A DNA stretch of 36,099 bases from M0108 sp049654905 (GTDB taxonomy: Bacteria; Pseudomonadota; Gammaproteobacteria; Chromatiales; Chromatiaceae), in the NCBI GenBank assembly GCA_049654905.1, contig JBASIS010000170.1, forward strand, positions 1 through 36,099. The letters are read 5' to 3'. The notes beneath the pieces were generated by a model that saw nothing but the letters and a program-made list of their open reading frames with translations, was not told the DNA's origin and ran no database searches. Made by a program: the position numbers and the translations under genes. Shown piece by piece: positions 7,987 through 16,302 of the stretch; position 1 is the first letter of the stretch; each line of letters opens with the position of its first letter.

Positions 7987-9888
7987 TCATGGCTTTTCCC
8001 CCGGGGCAGGCCCCAGCCGCAGCGGAGTGAAGGCATGACCGTCGCCGGAGAAATAGCGCGCGAACCCCTCGTAGAACTCCAGACGGAGCACCTGGATCAG
8101 GACGATGCCACCTTCCAGGACGATCATGAAGACATTGCCCAAGACCAGGGTCACGCCATGGCCGAAAGGCCCCATCATGCCAGCGAGGGTAAAGACGGCC
8201 AGGGCCAGGGCTGCGTGGTTGAGACTGAAGGCCGCTACCCGTAGGAAGGAGAGGGTGTTGGAGACATAGCCAACGATGGTCTCCAGGGTCTCGATGAAGA
8301 CCACCAGCACCTTTTCCGCGGGGGGGGCATCCAGGTGGCCCCAGCCGTGCCAGGCCAGAGCGCCCAGGGAAAAGAGGATCAGCAGGAGCGGGCCCGTACC
8401 GAAGCCTTGCCCCTGGCCGATACCCAGCCCGCCCCAGGCCAGAGCCAGGTAGAAGATCAGATTGACCAGGCCGTGCTGGCCGAAGAGGGCCCCCAGCCAG
8501 TTGTCGATTACGGCGCGATTGTAGATGGCCAGGACGCAGGCCAGGGCGATGAAGAGGACGCCCCAGCCCAGAGCCAGTCGCAGCATGAGTAAGGGGTCGT
8601 GCAGGGGCGACATCCAGAGGGCCGGCAGCCAGTGCTCGAAGCCGAAGACGCTGCCGAAGAGGAAACCGAAAATCATGGACGAGGCCCCCGCCAGGACCCC
8701 AAAGAGGTAGAAGCGTCCCAGTTTGGCGCGAAAATACCAGGCCAGCCCAGCGATAACGGCGCCCTGGCCCACATCGCCGAACATGGTTCCGAACATGAGG
8801 AGGAAGGTGGCCGCGAACAGGGGGGTGGGATCGACCTCACCGTATCGTGGGATGCCATATTGATGGACCAGCAGGGCAAAGGGGGCCAGGAGGCGCTTGC
8901 GGGTTGGCACCGTCGGCACCAGGGGCCTTTCCTCTGGCAGGGGGTCGCGGCTGGTGAGGGCGAAGGGCAGGCTGAGGGTCTCGCGCAGCCGCTGCTCCAG
9001 TTTCTTCACCGCGGACGCCGGGACCCAGCCCGTGAGCTGGGCCAGGGCGCCGCGGCCGTGGATGGCGGCATCAAGCTGGACCAGGGGCTCCGCCAGATGC
9101 AGTATCTCGCGGTTGGCGAGCAGGCGTTCCAGAAGACCGGCGGACCAGGCCGCTAGCCGTTCGCTCAGGGCCTGGCGTTGGGCGGCGGTGGCCTCGCGGC
9201 GGCGGGTCAACTCGGCGCGCATCACCTGGGGCTCGTGGTCCAGCTCTGGGGGGATGGGCAGGTGACGGAAGCCGGCGCTGCGTAGCACGGATTCGAGTTG
9301 GGCCTCCTTGTCCCCGCTGGGGCCGACGATGACGACATGGGCATCATCGCCGGTCACCATGTACTGAAAGAGCAGGTGATCCGCCAGGCCCACCGCCCCT
9401 TCCAGTTGACGCAGGTTGGCGTAGGGGACAACGCCCACATAGAAATCCAGGAAGCGCGTCTTGCTGCGCAGCATCCCCAGGTCGATATTGAGATCCTCGA
9501 AATTGCTCAGGGCCGACTGTTGTTCCCGGATCAGACGATCCTCGTCATCGATGGCGCGGAATTGCTCTTCGTAATGGGAGGTCTCCTCCCAGACACCGCC
9601 CAGCCAGTTATTGGTCGCCACCAATTCTTCCTCGGGGATGACGCGGGGGTTGAGCGGCGCGCTCTCGGTCGGGAGGGGGATCAGCTTGGCGATCTTTTCC
9701 AGGCGGGAACTGGCTTGCCGCCAGGTGTCCCGATAGGGCAGGCCGGGCTGGCCATCGAGGTCGTCATGTTCCGGCGCGCGGGCGTCGGCGTGGAAGCTCT
9801 CCAGCTCCGCCAGGGTCAGGGAGGCCTGGGGCAGCTCCTCGCCCAGGACCAGGATGCGGACGTGCTTCATAGGGGTTGGCCGCAACAT
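7987..9888 (-). CDS. atpI: V/A-type ATP synthase subunit I (membrane stator, a-subunit)
   Basis: Subunit I carries the two ion half-channels and anchors the peripheral stalks. The 633 residues comprise a soluble N-terminal half (about 1-320) and a membrane half with roughly eight segments. The essential arginine is in NTLSFLRVAAFSLNHAALAL (Arg at about 550). The second conserved arginine follows in GNVFMIVLEGGIVL and VLRLEFYEGFARYFSGDGHA, the family C-terminal signature. The start at 9888 (MLRPTPMKHVRIL) is preceded by AGGGG; an ATG at 9870 (MKHVRI) is possible but has no ribosome site. A solitary paralogue lies at 28301-30145. Confidence 0.95.
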   Translation of the reverse strand: MLRPTPMKHVRILVLGEELPQASLTLAELESFHADARAPEHDDLDGQPGLPYRDTWRQASSRLEKIAKLIPLPTESAPLNPRVIPEEELVATNNWLGGVWEETSHYEEQFRAIDDEDRLIREQQSALSNFEDLNIDLGMLRSKTRFLDFYVGVVPYANLRQLEGAVGLADHLLFQYMVTGDDAHVVIVGPSGDKEAQLESVLRSAGFRHLPIPPELDHEPQVMRAELTRRREATAAQRQALSERLAAWSAGLLERLLANREILHLAEPLVQLDAAIHGRGALAQLTGWVPASAVKKLEQRLRETLSLPFALTSRDPLPEERPLVPTVPTRKRLLAPFALLVHQYGIPRYGEVDPTPLFAATFLLMFGTMFGDVGQGAVIAGLAWYFRAKLGRFYLFGVLAGASSMIFGFLFGSVFGFEHWLPALWMSPLHDPLLMLRLALGWGVLFIALACVLAIYNRAVIDNWLGALFGQHGLVNLIFYLALAWGGLGIGQGQGFGTGPLLLILFSLGALAWHGWGHLDAPPAEKVLVVFIETLETIVGYVSNTLSFLRVAAFSLNHAALALAVFTLAGMMGPFGHGVTLVLGNVFMIVLEGGIVLIQVLRLEFYEGFARYFSGDGHAFTPLRLGPAPGEKP

Positions 9889-9945
9889 CCGCTTTTACCC
9901 CTGGCTTGGGTGCCGGGTGGGGGACAGGGTGACGGTGTCCATGGC

Positions 9946-11010
9946 TCAGGCCGACCTGCCGGACTTCATGGGGCAGCGGGGATTCGCTACCTCGATGGCG
10001 ATCTCCACCAGCTCCTCGGGGAGTTCGAGTAGCCGTCCCTGGAACAGGGAGAAGAGGGCGAGCAGGTCCTGTTCCCGCTGGATCAGATAGGCCAGGGCGC
10101 GGGCCACGCCGGAATGACCGCGGCTGATGACCTGCCGGGCTTCCTCGCGGACATGGGCGTTCAGGCGCCGCTGGACATCCACCAGGTCGAGGCTCCCGGC
10201 GAGCTTGGTATCCAATGGCGCCGGCAGGGCCGTCAGCACCTGGGCGAAGGTTCCCAGATTGACCAGGGCCAGCAGGCGGTCGCGGTGCATCCGGCCCAGG
10301 GAAGGGACCAACTGGAAAAAGGTCTCGCTGGGCGAGAGCTGGTAGGAAAATCGAAAGCGCAGCAGCCAGAGGATATCCACCCGGTCGAGGACGGCCCCGA
10401 TCAGATGACGCAGGGAATGGGTACCCGTGTCCTCGAAGGGGGCGATCTCGCGGACCAGACCGGTCAGATATCGCTGGTCGATGGCCGCCTCCAGGGCAAA
10501 GGGTTCGTGTTTGCGCTCATAGACCTCCCGGGCCTGGCGGGCAATGATGCTGTAGGGTCCTCCCTCCAACTGGCGCAGCAGTTCGAGCACATTCTCAGCC
10601 TGGAAAAGCTGGTCCTGTTGGGGTAGCCGCAGGTTGGGCGGGAGTTCGTAGAGGTTGGCGGCGATCTCCTTGCGATCCAGGTCGAAGAGTTTGCCACGGA
10701 TGAGGGTCTTGAGATTGGACAGGGCATAGTGACGACCCCAGTCGAGGACCAGGGTCCGCTCGATCGCCGACATGGGCAGGATCAGGATGCGCAATTCCGA
10801 GAGCAGGGTCTTGATCAAGGCCTGCTCCACCGCCCGGCTGCGGGTCTTGATCGGGAGCTGACTGTCCAGGGCCGCCGTCAACCCGAAGATCTTCGCCAGT
10901 TCTTCTAGTGGGCGATGGGCCAGGGTCGCGAGGGTGCCAGGGGTAAAGAGGCGCGTCGCCATCGCCGAGACGCGCGTGTTGAGATAGGCCTGGTGCGCCG
11001 AGTGTTTCAT
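9946..11010 (-). CDS. atpC: V/A-type ATP synthase subunit C (central-stalk socket)
   Basis: Subunit C (eukaryotic d) is the funnel that connects the D/F axle to the K ring. The 354-residue, largely helical product reads AYLNTRVSAMATRLFTPGTL at the N-terminus and has the duplicated helical-bundle pattern of the family, with DILWLLRFRFSYQLSPSETF near the middle and VARALAYLIQREQDLLALFS near the end. The YxxTRVSAM opening is characteristic. ATG 11010 lies 58 bases after the upstream gene. No cofactor or catalytic residues are expected. Confidence 0.92.
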   Translation of the reverse strand: MKHSAHQAYLNTRVSAMATRLFTPGTLATLAHRPLEELAKIFGLTAALDSQLPIKTRSRAVEQALIKTLLSELRILILPMSAIERTLVLDWGRHYALSNLKTLIRGKLFDLDRKEIAANLYELPPNLRLPQQDQLFQAENVLELLRQLEGGPYSIIARQAREVYERKHEPFALEAAIDQRYLTGLVREIAPFEDTGTHSLRHLIGAVLDRVDILWLLRFRFSYQLSPSETFFQLVPSLGRMHRDRLLALVNLGTFAQVLTALPAPLDTKLAGSLDLVDVQRRLNAHVREEARQVISRGHSGVARALAYLIQREQDLLALFSLFQGRLLELPEELVEIAIEVANPRCPMKSGRSA

Positions 11011-11068
11011 GGCTGATGCGTGACTGATTCAGGAGGCCTGTCGGGGGGAATCCAGATTCAGTCCACCT

Positions 11069-11383
11069 TCAGTCCGCCGCCAGGAGGAGGTCGAAGGCCG
11101 CCACCAGGGCATCCTCCTCCCGTTCCTCCGCCATATTGCGGAGTTGGACATGGCGCTCGTCATAGCGGCGCTTAAGTTCGGCGATCGTCTGCTCGGCGCG
11201 CTCCTCGGATTTCTGGATGTAGCCCTTGTGCAGGTCCGGAATGCGGGCCCGGAATCGTTCTTCCTGAGCCTTGGCCTCGGCCACCGCTGCCTGAACCAGG
11301 CGCTCAGCCTCTTCCTCCGCCTGCTGCGCCAAGCCCTCGGCACGCATCTCGGCTTCCAGAAGTCGTTTGAGGGTGTCGTCCAA
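11069..11383 (-). CDS. V/A-type ATP synthase subunit G/H-like (peripheral stalk coiled coil)
   Basis: The product is a 104-residue, highly charged coiled coil with an Ala/Glu/Gln heptad pattern (LLEAEMRAEGLAQQAEEEAE, AELKRRYDERHVQLRNMAEE). As first gene of the ATPase operon it fits the G/H stalk partner of subunit E. The start is TTG at 11383 (MDDTLKRLLEAE), preceded by GGGAGG at good distance; no ATG gives a better start. Sequence identity of such helices is low, so the call leans on position, size and composition. Confidence 0.8.
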   Translation of the reverse strand: MDDTLKRLLEAEMRAEGLAQQAEEEAERLVQAAVAEAKAQEERFRARIPDLHKGYIQKSEERAEQTIAELKRRYDERHVQLRNMAEEREEDALVAAFDLLLAAD

Positions 11384-11414
11384 GGTGGCGCCTCCCGTAG
11401 AAAATTAGTAATAG

Positions 11415-11420
11415 ATTATA
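11415..11420 (-). promoter_or_regulatory. Probable -10 element for the ATPase operon
   Basis: The minus strand carries a perfect TATAAT here inside an AT-rich stretch (11401-11424), about 32 bases upstream of the TTG start of the first ATPase gene. No good -35 box is seen 16-18 bases upstream (AAGAGT at that place). The AT-richness is striking in this GC-rich window. Confidence 0.5.
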
Positions 11421-11582
11421 TTACGTGTTCCTCAAGGACTCTTTCGCCCAAGCAGGAATTTTCTTGCGCCAGGTCAATATTTCCCAGGAGGAATGATAAT
11501 TATCGATCGCCAACCGCCAGGCCAGGGTAGGGAGCGGGCCCCGCCGCGATCCAGCGGGGTGGGGAATGCCGGGGGGCCTCGG

Positions 11583-12086
11583 TCAGACCCCGCCGCTGCG
11601 ATGGATGGTCTCGTAGTAGAGCTTCTCCAGGGCGAGCTTGTGCCGGGTCTCTTCGCTGGCGAGGTAGCGGAAGAGGTCGCGGATGGGGCCCTCGGGGGCG
11701 GTCTCGGTGAGTTCGGCATAGTGCAGCATGGCGGCGTGCTCGCGGCCCATGGCGTATTGGAGGACCGCTTGGTCGTCGGGGTTGTCGCCCAGGTCGGGGA
11801 GGTGGATGCAGTCGGAGAATTGGCTGTCGCTGGCGGTGCGCTGGACCTCGGCCTGGATCTGCTCGGCTAGGTCGTGGCGCTCGGCCAGGTCGCGGAAGAG
11901 GGCGTGGTGGGCCTGTTCCTCGGTGGCCAGTTCCTCGACCAGGTAGCGGATGCGCTTGCTGACCTTGGGGATGAGGTCGGTGTAAAAGTCGCGGGCCGAG
12001 GCCTCGAAGGAGGTCGCGACCGCCAGGATTTCGCCCAGACTGGTCTTGCCGCGCAGGAGTTGGATATCGTGGGTGCCTTCGGTCAT
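11583..12086 (-). CDS. Ferritin-like/rubrerythrin-family di-iron protein (no rubredoxin domain)
   Basis: A 167-residue four-helix protein with two ferritin-type half sites. The first is FEASARDFY (Glu28) with ATEEQAHHALF (Glu56/57, His60). The second is GREHAAMLHYAEL (Glu116) with ASEETRHKLALE (Glu146, His149). This is the rubrerythrin di-iron ligand set. The C-terminal rubredoxin CxxC pair is absent, so it is an erythrin-like peroxidase or oxygen/peroxide scavenger rather than classical rubrerythrin. Its ATG overlaps the stop of the NuoI-GltD gene by four bases (ATGA), so it is translationally coupled to the respiratory complex and is the last gene of that operon. A protective role for the iron-sulfur clusters is an inference. 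Confidence 0.85.
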   Translation of the reverse strand: MTEGTHDIQLLRGKTSLGEILAVATSFEASARDFYTDLIPKVSKRIRYLVEELATEEQAHHALFRDLAERHDLAEQIQAEVQRTASDSQFSDCIHLPDLGDNPDDQAVLQYAMGREHAAMLHYAELTETAPEGPIRDLFRYLASEETRHKLALEKLYYETIHRSGGV

Positions 12087-13882
12087 CTGGGGGTCTCCCG
12101 TTCACGGAGGGCGGAGTGGATGCTGGCGGCGACCCGGTGGCCGTCGGCCACGGCGGTGACCACGTCCGGACCGCGCACCATGTCACCAGTGGCCCAGAGC
12201 CAGTCCTCGCTGGTGTGACCGCCGTCATCTGTCTGGAGGCGGCCGCGCTGCCAGGCGAGGCACTCAGTGAGATCATCACCTAGTAGGCTAGTATCGGTCA
12301 TCTGGCCGATGGCCTCCACCAGCATTTCGGCGGGGTGGCATTGCTCGTCGGACGCATCGTAGGTGGGGGCAAAGCGGCCCTGGTCATCAAAGATGGCTCT
12401 GACCCGCCAGGTCTTGAGGCCCGTTACCCGGCCGTCCTGGATCATGACCTCCCGGGGACCGCGGGCGGCCAGGATCTGGATGCCTTCCTCGCCCGCCTCG
12501 CGGATCTCCTCCGGGTCGGCCAGGAAATGCTCAAGGTCCTCCAGGGCGGTGATGATGACCCGGACTTCACCGTAGGTCCGCCGCTGCAGGCGTGCCAGGG
12601 TGCGGGCTATGTCCATGGCGACGTTGCCGCCGCCGATGACCAGGGCCTGACGCGGGGTGCCAAAGTCCACGCCAGCGGTGGCCTGGCGCAGCAGGTCCAC
12701 GGCCTTGCGCACGTCCGGGTGGTCGCTGCCAGGGATGCGGGTGGCCCGGCCCAGGTGCAGGCCCAGGGCCAGCAGCACGATATCGTATTGCCCGCGCAGG
12801 TCCGCCAGGGTGAGATCACCGCCGACGCGGCAGTTGCAGCGGATCTCCACTCCCACCGAGCGGATGATGTCGATGTCGCGGTCGATGGCGGCGTAGGGCA
12901 GGCGGTACTCGGGGATGCCCCAGCGGGTCATGCCGCCGGGCTGGTCCTGGGCCTCGAAGACGGTGACTCCATGGCCCAGGCGGGCCAGGTCGAAGGCGGC
13001 GGTGAGTCCCGCCGGACCGGCGCCGACGATGGCGATCCGGCGGCCGGTGGCCGGACCCGGGCCGCCGACAATGGCGCGCACCCGCTCCGGGGTCACCTGG
13101 TCCAGGAGGTGGCGCTTGAGCCAGCGGATGGCGATGGGGTCGCCCTCGTGACGGGCGGCGCAACTCGTCTCACATTTGTGGGTACAGACCCGACCGCAGA
13201 CCGCCGAGAAGGGATTGGTCTCGTAGAGCAGGCGCACCCCGCGCTCGTAGTCCCCATCGCGCACGGCGGCGATGTAGTCCGGGATCGCCATGTGGGTGGG
13301 GCAGGTGGCGATGCAGAGGCCGCAGGAGACGCAGCGATCGGCCTCCTGGCGCGCCGCTTCAGGGTCGTAGCCCTGGACGATCTCGGCGAAGGAGTCGAGG
13401 CGAGCCTTGGGCGTCAACTCCCCCATCGGGATGCGGGCCGCGGCGGTCAGCCGGTGGCCGGCGGGGCGATGATAGCCTAGGGCCTCCCGATCCCAGGAAT
13501 GGGTGTCCAGGCCCGGGGTGAAGCGGAAGGCGTCCGGGTCCCCGTCCACCCAGGTGTAGCTGTTGGACATGGACAAGGATTGGGTCATGCAGACATCGAC
13601 GCAGAGGGCACACCAGCAGCAACGGCCATAGTCGATGCGGGGGCGCAGGCCCGAGTCGCCCAGGCGGGTCTCGATGCCCGCCACCGGTACCATGTCGATG
13701 GCGGCGTTCTGGCAAATGGCCTCGCAGGTCCCGCAGCCGATGCACTTCTCCAGGTCATTCTGGTGGAAGCCGCGATAACGGGGGGCGCCGGGGCGGTCCC
13801 GGAGCGGGTCGCGGATGGTCACCGGGTCGCGGAAGAGGTTCTTCCAGGCGGTGAAGGGGGAAAGGACGTCGCGGACGCTCAT
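12083..13882 (-). CDS. NuoI/MbxN-like ferredoxin fused to a GltD/NfnB-like FAD-NAD(P) oxidoreductase
   Basis: Electron-input subunit of the membrane complex, 599 residues. Residues 1-110 are NuoI-like: KCIGCGTCEAIC (47-57) and RCCWCALCVDVCM (88-99), two [4Fe-4S] sites. The last has Met where Pro is usual after the fourth Cys. Residues 175-260 are the GltD N-terminal iron-sulfur domain, with RCVSCGLCIATCP (183-195) and CGRVCTHKCETSC (229-241). Residues 280-599 are the flavoprotein: FAD motif GAGPAGLTAAFDLARLG (from 287), WGIPEYRLP (321-329), NAD(P) motif VIGGGNVAMDIARTLA (415-430), and second FAD motif ATGDMVRGPDVVTAV. Such a module would let NAD(P)H donate to, or receive electrons from, the clusters; direction is not visible. 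ATG 13882 overlaps the NuoD stop by four bases. Confidence 0.9.
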   Translation of the reverse strand: MSVRDVLSPFTAWKNLFRDPVTIRDPLRDRPGAPRYRGFHQNDLEKCIGCGTCEAICQNAAIDMVPVAGIETRLGDSGLRPRIDYGRCCWCALCVDVCMTQSLSMSNSYTWVDGDPDAFRFTPGLDTHSWDREALGYHRPAGHRLTAAARIPMGELTPKARLDSFAEIVQGYDPEAARQEADRCVSCGLCIATCPTHMAIPDYIAAVRDGDYERGVRLLYETNPFSAVCGRVCTHKCETSCAARHEGDPIAIRWLKRHLLDQVTPERVRAIVGGPGPATGRRIAIVGAGPAGLTAAFDLARLGHGVTVFEAQDQPGGMTRWGIPEYRLPYAAIDRDIDIIRSVGVEIRCNCRVGGDLTLADLRGQYDIVLLALGLHLGRATRIPGSDHPDVRKAVDLLRQATAGVDFGTPRQALVIGGGNVAMDIARTLARLQRRTYGEVRVIITALEDLEHFLADPEEIREAGEEGIQILAARGPREVMIQDGRVTGLKTWRVRAIFDDQGRFAPTYDASDEQCHPAEMLVEAIGQMTDTSLLGDDLTECLAWQRGRLQTDDGGHTSEDWLWATGDMVRGPDVVTAVADGHRVAASIHSALRERETPR

Positions 13883-15057
13883 CGCTCGATCTCCGGCGGA
13901 TAGGTGTGCAGGGACACCATGAGGGCCGCCACGTCGGCGATATTACAGTTGACGATCAGGCGCTCCAGCAGGGCCATGGCGTGGGTGTAGGAGGGGCCAC
14001 GCACGTTCACCCGGCGTGGGTAGCCGCTGCCGTCGGTGACCAGGTAATAGCCGTATTCCCCCCGGGAGCACTCGCCACGGACATAGGTCTCACCGGGGGC
14101 GATCTTCCAGTGCAGGACGTTGGGGATGCTGGCCATGAAGGGGCCCTGGCGGGGCATGCGGGCCAGGATCTGGCGGATCAGGTCGATGGACAGCAGCAGG
14201 TCTCGGCGGCGCACCTCGGCACGGCTGTAGATGTCCGAATCCCGACCCGTCACCGGCTCGAAATCCAGTTGGGGATAGACCAGGTAGGGGAAGTCCATGC
14301 GCACGTCCCGGGGGACGCCGGCGGCGCGGGCGTTGGGGCCGGTGACGCCGTAGGGGTCCAGCCAGGCGGGGTCGATGATCCCCTGGCCGACGGTGCGCCG
14401 TTTGAAGACGGCGTTGTGGAACATCGTCTCCTGGACGTCCTGGAGGATGCCTTCGATCTCCCGCAGGGTCTCGGCCATGCGCGGCTCGAAGCCCTCCGGC
14501 AGGCCATCGCGGACCCCGCCGGGGAGGATGAACATGTGGTAGATGCGGGCGCCGGTCAGTTCCTCGAAGCGGTCGAGCATCAGGTCACGGCCATAGGTGG
14601 TCCACTGGCCGATGACCCCCAGGCCCAGGGCGCCGGCCTGGCCGCCCAGGTACATGAGGTAGCTGTTGATACGGCCCATCTCGAGGATGAGGGTGCGGAT
14701 CCAGTTCGCCATTTCAGGGACCTGGATGCCCGCCAGTTCCTCCACGGCGGCGGCATAGCAGTATTCGTTGAAGTCCGGCTCGGGGACGCAGATGCGGCAG
14801 ACGATGGGGAAGCACTGGATAAAGGTGCGCCGCTCCATCAGCTTCTCGAAGCCGCGGTGCAGATAGCCCACGTGGACCCGGCCCTCCACGACCTCGTCAC
14901 CGCAGACGGTGAGTTCCACCGCCATGTTGCCGGTGATGCCGGGATGCTGGGGACCCTGCCAGAGCTTGAGGTACTTGCCCGAGCTCAGATCAATGTCGAG
15001 GCTGCCATCCGGGCGGGTGGCGGGGTACTGGCTACGGTCGGGAGTGAGTAGGCCCAT
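13879..15057 (-). CDS. nuoD: NuoD/MbxL-like catalytic-site subunit (49-kDa family)
   Basis: Homologue of complex I NuoD and the [NiFe]-hydrogenase large subunit, 392 residues from ATG 15057 (MGLLTPDRSQYP). Landmarks are GPQHPGITGNMAVELTVCGD, HVGYLHRGFEKLMERR, and the first active-site motif PIVCRICVPEPDFNEY with Cys87 and Cys90 (CxxC), where NuoD has no cysteines and hydrogenases have CGxC. The second motif, at the C-terminus, reads SLHTYPPEIER. It aligns with hydrogenase SLDPCISCTER and NuoD TLDIVFGEVDR, so both cysteines are replaced (Tyr and Glu). The subunit therefore cannot hold a [NiFe] centre in the usual way, and it is unlike an ordinary quinone-site NuoD. This half-retained pattern is what is described for Mbx/Mbs-type complexes. 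Confidence 0.9.
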   Translation of the reverse strand: MGLLTPDRSQYPATRPDGSLDIDLSSGKYLKLWQGPQHPGITGNMAVELTVCGDEVVEGRVHVGYLHRGFEKLMERRTFIQCFPIVCRICVPEPDFNEYCYAAAVEELAGIQVPEMANWIRTLILEMGRINSYLMYLGGQAGALGLGVIGQWTTYGRDLMLDRFEELTGARIYHMFILPGGVRDGLPEGFEPRMAETLREIEGILQDVQETMFHNAVFKRRTVGQGIIDPAWLDPYGVTGPNARAAGVPRDVRMDFPYLVYPQLDFEPVTGRDSDIYSRAEVRRRDLLLSIDLIRQILARMPRQGPFMASIPNVLHWKIAPGETYVRGECSRGEYGYYLVTDGSGYPRRVNVRGPSYTHAMALLERLIVNCNIADVAALMVSLHTYPPEIER

Positions 15058-15058
15058 G

Positions 15059-15640
15059 TCAGCCTTTGCCTCCCGTGGCGGGCGGCTCGGCGCGGGGAAG
15101 CGTCGGCGGGTAGAGTTGTTGTTGCATGTGGGTCGCCGGGTCCAGGGTCTCGCGGCCGGGGCGCTGGGCAAAGGCCTTTCGGGCGTATTTCAGGGTATCG
15201 AAATCGCGCCGGTAGGGCGGAATTTCGTGCCAGCCCTCCAGGATGAAGTCCTCGTGGAGACGGGGGCTGCCGGGGAAGTCGATGCCGAACATCTCCCGCA
15301 GTTCCCGCTGATAGGTGGTGGCGGTGGGCCAGAGGTCGTGGATGCTCTCCATGCGGGCCGGGTCCCGGGGGATGCGCACCCGCAGGCCCAGATTCAGGCG
15401 CGCGGCGCGGTTACAGAGCAGGTAGGTGAGCTGGAACTGACCCGCCTCCAGCCAGTCCACGGCGGTGAGCAGGACCAAGTGGCTGAAGCCTTCCCGGTCC
15501 CGCAGGTGCAAAAGGGCCGGACGCAGATGCGTGGGCCCTAGCTCGATAAAGGCCAGGTCCGGCCGCTGAGCGATCAGGTCGCCGGCGGCGAAAATGGCGC
15601 TCAGGTGCCCGTGAATCTCAGTAAAACCATTCCGCATCAT
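15059..15640 (-). CDS. nuoC: NuoC/MbxK-like subunit (30-kDa family)
   Basis: The 193-residue product of ATG 15640 is the 30-kDa subunit of complex-I-type peripheral arms, which packs NuoB against NuoD. The signature region is HDLWPTATTYQRELREMFGI followed by DFPGSPRLHEDFILEGW, matching the family's W..A...ERE.yDmfGI and H..l.R.ll pattern. The N-terminal half (HLVLLTAVDWLEAGQFQLTY) forms the expected sheet. It begins two bases after the NuoB stop and ends just before the NuoD start, so it is fully embedded in the operon. No cofactor is expected. Confidence 0.92.
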   Translation of the reverse strand: MMRNGFTEIHGHLSAIFAAGDLIAQRPDLAFIELGPTHLRPALLHLRDREGFSHLVLLTAVDWLEAGQFQLTYLLCNRAARLNLGLRVRIPRDPARMESIHDLWPTATTYQRELREMFGIDFPGSPRLHEDFILEGWHEIPPYRRDFDTLKYARKAFAQRPGRETLDPATHMQQQLYPPTLPRAEPPATGGKG

Positions 15641-15642
15641 GC

Positions 15643-16302
15643 TTACCAGTTGTAGTCCGGCATGTCCCAATCCTGGATGACCTGCTTCTGATTGGCCTTG
15701 TACCAGGCAAAATTTTCCGCGTACTGGTTGGCCCCCTCGGCCTTGCCGGCGCGGATGAGCCCCTTGAGGTCCAGGAAGCCGGCGAGCAGGGCCTCGGGTC
15801 TGGGCATGCAACCGGTGATGTAGAGGTCCACCGGCAGGTACTGGTCCAGACGCTTGATGGTGTTATAGGAATCGAAGTACATGCCGCCGTTGATGGTGCA
15901 GGAGCCCAGGCCCACCACGTACTTGGGGTTCTGCATCTGCTCGTAGGAGCGGATGACCCGCTTGAGGGTCTTCACCGACAGGTAGCCGGAGATGACGAAG
16001 AGGTTGGCCTGGCGGGGGGTGGGCCGCCACTGGATGCCATAGCGGTAGGCGTCGAAGCGCGGCGTCATCAGCGGGCGCATCTCGATGGCCCCGCACCCGG
16101 TGCCGAAGCCGAGGATCCAGATGGATTCGGACCTGGCCCAGTTGAAGAGGTCCTCGATGATCTGGAGGTAGGCCGGGCGCTGGACCTCGGGCAGGGCCTC
16201 GCAGTAGTAGTCCCGCAGGGGCTCGACCTCGAATTCGACCCCGTCCGGGCCCTTGACCAGGCGCTTTTGCAGTTCCGGCTTCAATGATGTCAGCTCCTTC
16301 AT
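15643..16302 (-). CDS. nuoB: NuoB/MbxJ-like iron-sulfur subunit (N2-type cluster)
   Basis: The 219-residue subunit carries the terminal [4Fe-4S] cluster next to the NuoD active site. The cysteines seen are Cys70 in FGTGCGAIEMR, Cys135 in GLGSCTINGGMYFDSY and Cys165 in LYITGCMPRPEAL. Canonical NuoB has a tandem Cys-Cys where this protein has Cys70-Gly71, so one of the four usual N2 ligands is missing and must come from elsewhere, or the cluster is altered. The long N-terminal extension (residues 1-45) and C-terminal tail (YKANQKQVIQDWDMPDYNW) are additions to the core fold. ATG 16302 overlaps the NuoH stop by four bases. Confidence 0.92.
   Translation of the reverse strand: MKELTSLKPELQKRLVKGPDGVEFEVEPLRDYYCEALPEVQRPAYLQIIEDLFNWARSESIWILGFGTGCGAIEMRPLMTPRFDAYRYGIQWRPTPRQANLFVISGYLSVKTLKRVIRSYEQMQNPKYVVGLGSCTINGGMYFDSYNTIKRLDQYLPVDLYITGCMPRPEALLAGFLDLKGLIRAGKAEGANQYAENFAWYKANQKQVIQDWDMPDYNW

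Noticed and set aside
11495..11504. GATAATTATC palindrome as a Fur box
   Set aside because: Only the left half resembles TGATAAT; the right half (ATCGATC) does not match, and no iron gene follows on either strand.
11539..11559. CCCCGC/GCGGGG hairpin as terminator of the respiratory operon
   Set aside because: A stem exists but no T run follows on the minus strand; I cannot support an intrinsic terminator.
13879..16302. [NiFe] hydrogenase group 4
   Set aside because: The second Cys motif of the large subunit is absent (SLHTYPPEIER), and there are no maturation genes, so a nickel-iron hydrogenase is not supported.
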